From Sphingomonas sp. BGYR3 (GTDB lineage: Bacteria; Pseudomonadota; Alphaproteobacteria; Sphingomonadales; Sphingomonadaceae), in assembly GCF_025153455.1 (NCBI RefSeq), contig NZ_JANZNT010000001.1, positions 868,001 to 932,000 of the forward strand: DNA of 64,000 nt, read 5' to 3'. Shown here piece after piece: positions 60,316-64,000 of the stretch. A model generated the notes under the pieces. It made no database searches. It was not told where the DNA came from and saw only the letters and a list, made by a program, of their open reading frames with translations. Each line of letters begins with the position of its first letter. The first letter of the stretch is position 1. A program made the position numbers and the translations under genes.

Positions 60316-61826
60316 ATCAGCCCGTCGAACATGCGCGCCTCGTCGCGAAGCGGTCTGCGGTTGATCGCGTACACAGCCTCAAGCACGCGTAGTCGCGCCC
60401 GGCGATAATCGGGATGGCGTGACGGCTTGTAGCTGTAGGACGCCTTTGCATGGCGCTGATCGACGCCGTCAACAGACAATCCCGGATAGGGGTCGCCATC
60501 GGCCATCAGCTTGTGCCAGATCGGCGTATCCTCAAGGATCGAAAAATCGTTGAACCGGACGCGATCAATGTACCGCGCATTCCGGATCAGGAAATCTGCC
60601 GTCCGCCCAAGATCTTCGGCAGTTTCCCCGGGAAATCCCTGAAACATCGTGCAGCGGACGGAGATGCCGGCCTCGCTCGCATGACGGACGAACTGTTCAT
60701 TGCCCTCGACGGTGGAGCCCTTGTCCATCAGGTCGAGCATATGCTGGCTGCCTGATTCCAGGCCAAAACTGACCCGCCGCATTCCGGCCCGGGCTGCACT
60801 GCGCAACTCATTTCTGGTCAGGCCGTTGTCCTGCCGCCGATCGACATGGACGGTGCCGATCCATTGCGCGCCGGGCACCGCCGTCTGGACCTCTTCCACC
60901 AGGCCGCGGAGCAGATGGGGGTTCGAATTGAGCTTGAGGTCCAGAAACAGGAAATTGGTCGTCGCGCAGCGCCGCGATTGTTCCCGCATTTCGTTCAGGA
61001 CCGATTCGACGCTGCGCGTGCGGAACGTCCGGCCGTTCGCGGACACGACATCCGAACAGAACAGGCACCGGCCCCACTGGCATCCGCGGCCGGTCATGAT
61101 CGGGACGATCCGAACGGGATAGCGGTCCCACGGAAAATCGGTGAAATCCGGAACCGGAGAGCGATCCAGTTCGCGCAAGGGCGGCGCGGCGGGCGTGCCG
61201 CGACCGTCGCTCAAGGTGATGCCGGGTATCGTGCTCATGTCTTCCCCGCCAAGCACGGCGGAAACGAGATCTGGCGCAGCCAGATCGGCCTCACCGCCAT
61301 AGATCGCGGTCAATCCGGGTATGGTTCGCCAGGCTTGCGTCGTGCCCTTCAGGTTGAAGGCCGGCCCGCCCAGAAGCACCGGAATGTTGCGCGCCTTCGC
61401 CAGGCGACAAAGCCGAACGACGGTGGCGTGATGCTGAAGATAGGCGGACAGCAACAGGATGTCGGGCCCCTGATCAAGCGCGCGCCCGACTTCCCGAATG
61501 ACCGTTGCGTGGGGCCGCCGGTGATACCAGTAAAACAGTGACCGCATGGCGTTGCGAAAGGCAATCAGGCCCGGCGTAGTCGAAAGGTGCAGCGCGCGCA
61601 TCCATTTGTGATGCAGGCGATCGGGCTTTTCCCGCGCCGCGGCCGGGACGTCATAGGCGAGGGGTACAAGCAGGTCCACACGGTGCCCCGCATTACGCAA
61701 CGCAGCGACCAGCAGTCCGACGGCAAGCGTCGGAAACGAGGCAAAGTTATTGAGATCAACAAGCAGAACGCGCTTTCCATCACTCGCGGAAAGGCGCTTC
61801 GCTCCGCGTCTGGTCACTGCGTCCAA
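60312..61826 (-). CDS. Cobalamin-binding-type radical SAM protein
   Basis: A 504-residue protein. An N-terminal B12-binding-like Rossmann domain (about residues 19-150; V-L-L-V-D-L-N-N-F, G-L-L-V-A-A-L-R-N-A-G-H-R-V, I-P-V-L-L-G-G-P-A-F) lacks an obvious D-x-H-x2-G. It is followed by a radical SAM barrel whose cluster motif reads G-R-G-C-Q-W-G-R-C-L-F-C, that is C-x4-C-x2-C. Next come S-F-G-L-E-S-G-S and F-Q-G-F-P-G-E-T, as in the Elp3/MiaB-like fold. The frame opens at TTG 61826 (GGAG 9-12 nt upstream); GTG 61817 is the alternative. First gene of the operon; probable role in methylating or rearranging the operon's product. Confidence 0.9.
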   Translation of the reverse strand: MDAVTRRGAKRLSASDGKRVLLVDLNNFASFPTLAVGLLVAALRNAGHRVDLLVPLAYDVPAAAREKPDRLHHKWMRALHLSTTPGLIAFRNAMRSLFYWYHRRPHATVIREVGRALDQGPDILLLSAYLQHHATVVRLCRLAKARNIPVLLGGPAFNLKGTTQAWRTIPGLTAIYGGEADLAAPDLVSAVLGGEDMSTIPGITLSDGRGTPAAPPLRELDRSPVPDFTDFPWDRYPVRIVPIMTGRGCQWGRCLFCSDVVSANGRTFRTRSVESVLNEMREQSRRCATTNFLFLDLKLNSNPHLLRGLVEEVQTAVPGAQWIGTVHVDRRQDNGLTRNELRSAARAGMRRVSFGLESGSQHMLDLMDKGSTVEGNEQFVRHASEAGISVRCTMFQGFPGETAEDLGRTADFLIRNARYIDRVRFNDFSILEDTPIWHKLMADGDPYPGLSVDGVDQRHAKASYSYKPSRHPDYRRARLRVLEAVYAINRRPLRDEARMFDGLM

Positions 61827-61857
61827 CAGGTCCGTCTCCGCTTAATTGTGCAGATGC

Positions 61858-61887
61858 AATATGAAGCAGCTATCTGATTTGCCGCAA
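61858..61887 (-). promoter_or_regulatory. Candidate promoter of radical SAM/NOS operon
   Basis: On the minus strand TTGCGG (61887-61882) and CATATT (61863-61858) are separated by 18 bp, a plausible sigma-70-type promoter 32-61 bp upstream of the TTG start. The surrounding 61827-61994 region is AT-richer than average and contains no other gene. Confidence 0.3.
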
Positions 61888-61994
61888 TTTTGGAATGCAT
61901 TACGCGACCAGCCAAGGGCCGGGAGAGGACGCCACCGTCATTGCCCGATAACCGGAATCCGCGCAGCGATAAAACGTCAACAAAAGGGGGATAT

Positions 61995-62024
61995 TGGTCG
62001 GGGAGACAGGATTCGAACCTGCGA
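61995..62024 (-). other. 3' fragment of tRNA-Pro: left attachment site (attL) of an integrative element
   Basis: On the minus strand the 30 bp read as T-arm (GCAGGTTCGAATCCTGT), acceptor 3' strand CTCCCCG, discriminator A and CCA, i.e. the last part of a tRNA. The acceptor implies 5' CGGGGAG, the start of tRNA-Pro. The match ends at 62024 and the rest of a tRNA is absent. A tyrosine integrase gene begins about 110 bp to the right. This is the duplicated tRNA 3' end left at one junction by a tRNA-targeting element, whose other end should carry the intact tRNA gene beyond the window. Confidence 0.75.
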
Positions 62025-62079
62025 ACTCGCTTTACATAGGGCAGTCCGTGAGTCGCGATTTTGCGAGAATTATCGACTT

Positions 62080-62107
62080 TTGAACTGTATATTTTACTGT
62101 ATATTCT
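62080..62107 (+). promoter_or_regulatory. Integrase promoter candidate with tandem 12-bp repeats
   Basis: TTGAAC (62080-62085), 16-bp spacer and TATTCT (62102-62107) resemble a sigma-70 promoter 26 bp before the integrase ATG. Overlapping it are two direct copies of ACTGTATATT (62084-62093 and 62096-62105) with a 12-bp period, a likely binding site for an element-encoded regulator or excisionase. Confidence 0.45.
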
Positions 62108-62132
62108 TAGCCGGTTCGGCTACTATTTTGCC

Positions 62133-63911
62133 ATGAAGAAACCCACCGACCGCTACCTGTGGCTCCGTCCCGAATCCCGCAACATCTGGTTCCGCATGGC
62201 CGTGCCTAAAGAGGCTCAAGACCGAGTAGGGAAGAAGCTCTACACCTGCACCCTGGGCACTTGTGACCCACGCGAAGCCGTCGTGCTTGCTGGCAAGAAG
62301 CGCGCCGAACTGTTCGAAGCTTGGGGGCTGATGCCGGCTCCCTCGTCACAACTACCGGTGCCATTTCGCCGCCTACCGACCGAAGCCGAGCTTGAGCACG
62401 CCGCGGTCGTGCTTGGCTACGAGCTGCCTAGAGAGGATGCGGAAGCGAGTCGCCGCACCCTTCGCGGTCCAAACATGTATCGTGCGCATGTCGCTTGGAC
62501 ACAGGCAGCTCTTGAGGATCAGATTTGCGCTACAAACACCGGTGACCATGAGCCGGTGCGTGACTTGGCCGACGCGGCAGTAGAAGTTTTGGGCGTCGAT
62601 CTAACGCCGGATAGCGAGGGGTATGCTAAGCTGTGTGACTTGCTCAACAAGGCCAGACTTGCCGACCTCCAAGAGCAGCACCAGCGCAACCTCGGCAACG
62701 TGGAAGCTGTCACAGACAGCCCACTCGTGCAGCGCGTCCGGGAGCGAGAATCAGCCAAAGCAAAAAAGGGCGAAACGCTTCTTGAGCTATTCGAGTCATG
62801 GGGTGCAGAAATGCTAGCCAAGGGCGAGAAGCGCACCGATACGGTCAATCAGGACCGCAAGGTGCTTGCGCAGTTCGCGGCGTTCGTCGGTGCCGACCGC
62901 GACGTGCGTTCGATCACGCCGGCAGACGTGGCGGACTACCGCGACACCATGCGCCACCTGCCGCCGAAGTGGTTGAGCAAGCGCGATCTGCGCGACCTGG
63001 ATATGCGCACAGCTGCCGCGACGGCACGCGCCCTAGGTATGCCGCAGACCAAATACACGACCATCAACAAGCACCTCTCGACGATCTCGCCGCTATACAA
63101 GTGGTTGGCGAGACAGCCGAAGTGGGCGGGCATGCGCAATCCTTGCGACGGCCTGTTCCATGCCAAGGTGAAGGGGAAGAACCGGCGTCCTTCATTCAAC
63201 ACCGCCGCGCTCAACAAAATACTAGGCTCGCCGCTGTTCAACGGGTTTCTCGCAACCGATCGCGAGCATGTGCCGGGAACCATGCGCGCCGACGACTGGC
63301 GCTACTGGCTGCCGCTTGCCGCCATGTTCAGCGGCGCGCGCATCGGCGAGATTGCGCAGCTTCGCGTTGGCGACGTGAACACGCAGTTCGGGGTGTGGTT
63401 CATCCATATCCGCCATGAGGAAAAGGACGGCCTCACGACCAAGAGCGGCAAGAGCCGGTTCGCGGCGGTGCATCCGATGCTTGAGCGCATCGGCTTCCTC
63501 GCATTCCACCAGCGCCGGCTTGAGGCCGTGGGCAGCGATCTTGACGCGCCGATGTTCCCGGAGCTGGAGCCGAATGCGCGCGGACAGATCAGCGGTATGG
63601 CGTCGCGCTGGTGGCGCGAATATCTCGCCGCGATCGGGGTTAAGGATGGCGACGCTCAAGGTGGCGATGGCTTCGGTGCCCATAGCTTCCGGCATACCCT
63701 CACCGACCGTTTGCGCGTCGAAGCTGAGCTGCTGGACCCCCAGATTGCCGTGTGCCTGGGGCATAGCGAAAAGACCACGACTGGCGGGTATGGCAGTATT
63801 CCCCAAGGCACCGTGAATATGCTCAAGGGCTATATGGACGCGGTGCGGTTCGATGGCGTGATGTTCGATCATCTGATCGCCGCAGAGGATGCGCGGAAGC
63901 TCGCCGCATAG
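62133..63911 (+). CDS. int: Tyrosine recombinase (integrase) of a tRNA-Pro-inserted element
   Basis: A 592-residue phage/ICE-type integrase. ATG 62133 starts M-K-K-P-T-D-R-Y-L-W-L-R-P-E-S-R, the DUF6538-like N-terminal region seen in large alphaproteobacterial integrases. A SAM-like core-binding domain follows (about residues 215-330). The catalytic domain has Arg in F-S-G-A-R-I-G-E-I-A-Q-L, H-x-x-R in H-S-F-R-H-T, His in L-G-H-S and the nucleophile Tyr probably in T-T-G-G-Y-G. All catalytic positions are present, so it is likely active. Its base composition is visibly less GC-rich at the 5' end, and it lies directly next to the tRNA-Pro fragment. Confidence 0.93.
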   Translation: MKKPTDRYLWLRPESRNIWFRMAVPKEAQDRVGKKLYTCTLGTCDPREAVVLAGKKRAELFEAWGLMPAPSSQLPVPFRRLPTEAELEHAAVVLGYELPREDAEASRRTLRGPNMYRAHVAWTQAALEDQICATNTGDHEPVRDLADAAVEVLGVDLTPDSEGYAKLCDLLNKARLADLQEQHQRNLGNVEAVTDSPLVQRVRERESAKAKKGETLLELFESWGAEMLAKGEKRTDTVNQDRKVLAQFAAFVGADRDVRSITPADVADYRDTMRHLPPKWLSKRDLRDLDMRTAAATARALGMPQTKYTTINKHLSTISPLYKWLARQPKWAGMRNPCDGLFHAKVKGKNRRPSFNTAALNKILGSPLFNGFLATDREHVPGTMRADDWRYWLPLAAMFSGARIGEIAQLRVGDVNTQFGVWFIHIRHEEKDGLTTKSGKSRFAAVHPMLERIGFLAFHQRRLEAVGSDLDAPMFPELEPNARGQISGMASRWWREYLAAIGVKDGDAQGGDGFGAHSFRHTLTDRLRVEAELLDPQIAVCLGHSEKTTTGGYGSIPQGTVNMLKGYMDAVRFDGVMFDHLIAAEDARKLAA

Positions 63912-63927
63912 GTGCGCGATACGACAG

Positions 63928-63954
63928 TCGGCGAGCAGTTTTTCTGCTCGCCGA
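63928..63954 (+). terminator. Hairpin terminator after integrase gene
   Basis: TCGGCGAGCAG (63928-63938) and CTGCTCGCCGA (63944-63954) form a perfect 11-bp stem with a TTTTT loop, 17 bp after the integrase stop. No T run follows the stem. The remaining bases to 64000 show no gene. Confidence 0.6.
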
Positions 63955-64000
63955 GCGCATCATTTCGGCAGTATTTTTAGACACGCCGAAGGGGGTTGAC

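Noticed and set aside
61995..62070. Complete tRNA gene
   Set aside because: Only the T-arm and acceptor 3' strand with CCA are present. The anticodon arm and 5' acceptor are missing, so it is an attachment-site fragment.
1..64000. CRISPR array, rRNA operon, prophage structural genes or toxin-antitoxin pair
   Set aside because: Looked for on both strands; no regularly spaced repeats, no rRNA sequence, and no phage structural or toxin-antitoxin signatures were seen.

Overview
The window looks like chromosomal DNA from an alphaproteobacterium of the Sphingomonadaceae type. It is GC-rich and densely packed, and it carries five TonB-dependent receptors (TBDRs). Four of these still have N-termini showing signal peptides and the I-V-V-T-G (or I-I-V-T-G) start of the plug. 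Many genes overlap by 4 bp (ATGA/GTGA). No rRNA, CRISPR array or complete tRNA is visible. The taxonomic call is inference from gene content, not from a marker gene.

Layout. (1) 1-10,953: a truncated siderophore-type TBDR, then a seven-gene minus-strand operon (outer-membrane MetA-like protein, Tat-exported GMC oxidoreductase, ALDH, SDR, ALDH, CaiB CoA-transferase, HpcH lyase) with a divergent LysR gene. This fits alcohol -> aldehyde -> acid -> acyl-CoA -> cleavage. (2) 11,086-29,920: a pectin/rhamnogalacturonan utilisation region: TBDR plus GH53 galactanase, GH43, RhaT-like transporter, altronate dehydratase, an unassigned large glycosidase, GH28, a second TBDR and a LacI regulator. An IS3-family element interrupts it. 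(3) 29,957-33,968: a decay zone with a second broken IS3 element, a secreted hypothetical protein, an internally deleted IS remnant, and a peroxiredoxin that has lost its start codon and its middle. (4) 33,994-42,324: a YdhS-like FAD protein, a large-subunit catalase, another TBDR, a membrane-anchored hypothetical and a 62-residue protein preceded by a perfect FNR/FixK box. (5) 42,634-49,903: a seven-gene translationally coupled operon (three-type glycosyltransferase set, acyl-CoA dehydrogenase-like protein, PIG-L deacetylase, NodS-like methyltransferase, GT2) facing a Crp/Fnr regulator, with a second perfect FNR/FixK box between them. (6) 50,052-57,987: serine hydrolase, TBDR, GntR regulator and large zinc metalloprotease, probably a peptide or amide uptake locus. 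(7) 58,115-61,826: a three-gene operon of radical SAM protein, bacterial nitric oxide synthase oxygenase and GT2. (8) 61,995-end: the left end of an integrative element inserted in a tRNA-Pro gene, with its tyrosine integrase.

The two most unusual systems are the radical SAM/NOS/glycosyltransferase operon (58.1-61.8 kb) and the FNR-box-flanked glycosyltransferase/PIG-L/ACAD/methyltransferase operon (42.6-49.0 kb). In both, every gene is stitched to the next by stop/start overlap, so the products very likely act in one pathway. I cannot name either product from sequence alone.

Functions are assigned by recognising family motifs by eye. No database search was run. Start codons were chosen by Shine-Dalgarno spacing, overlap with the upstream gene and signal-peptide position, and alternatives are given where these conflict.
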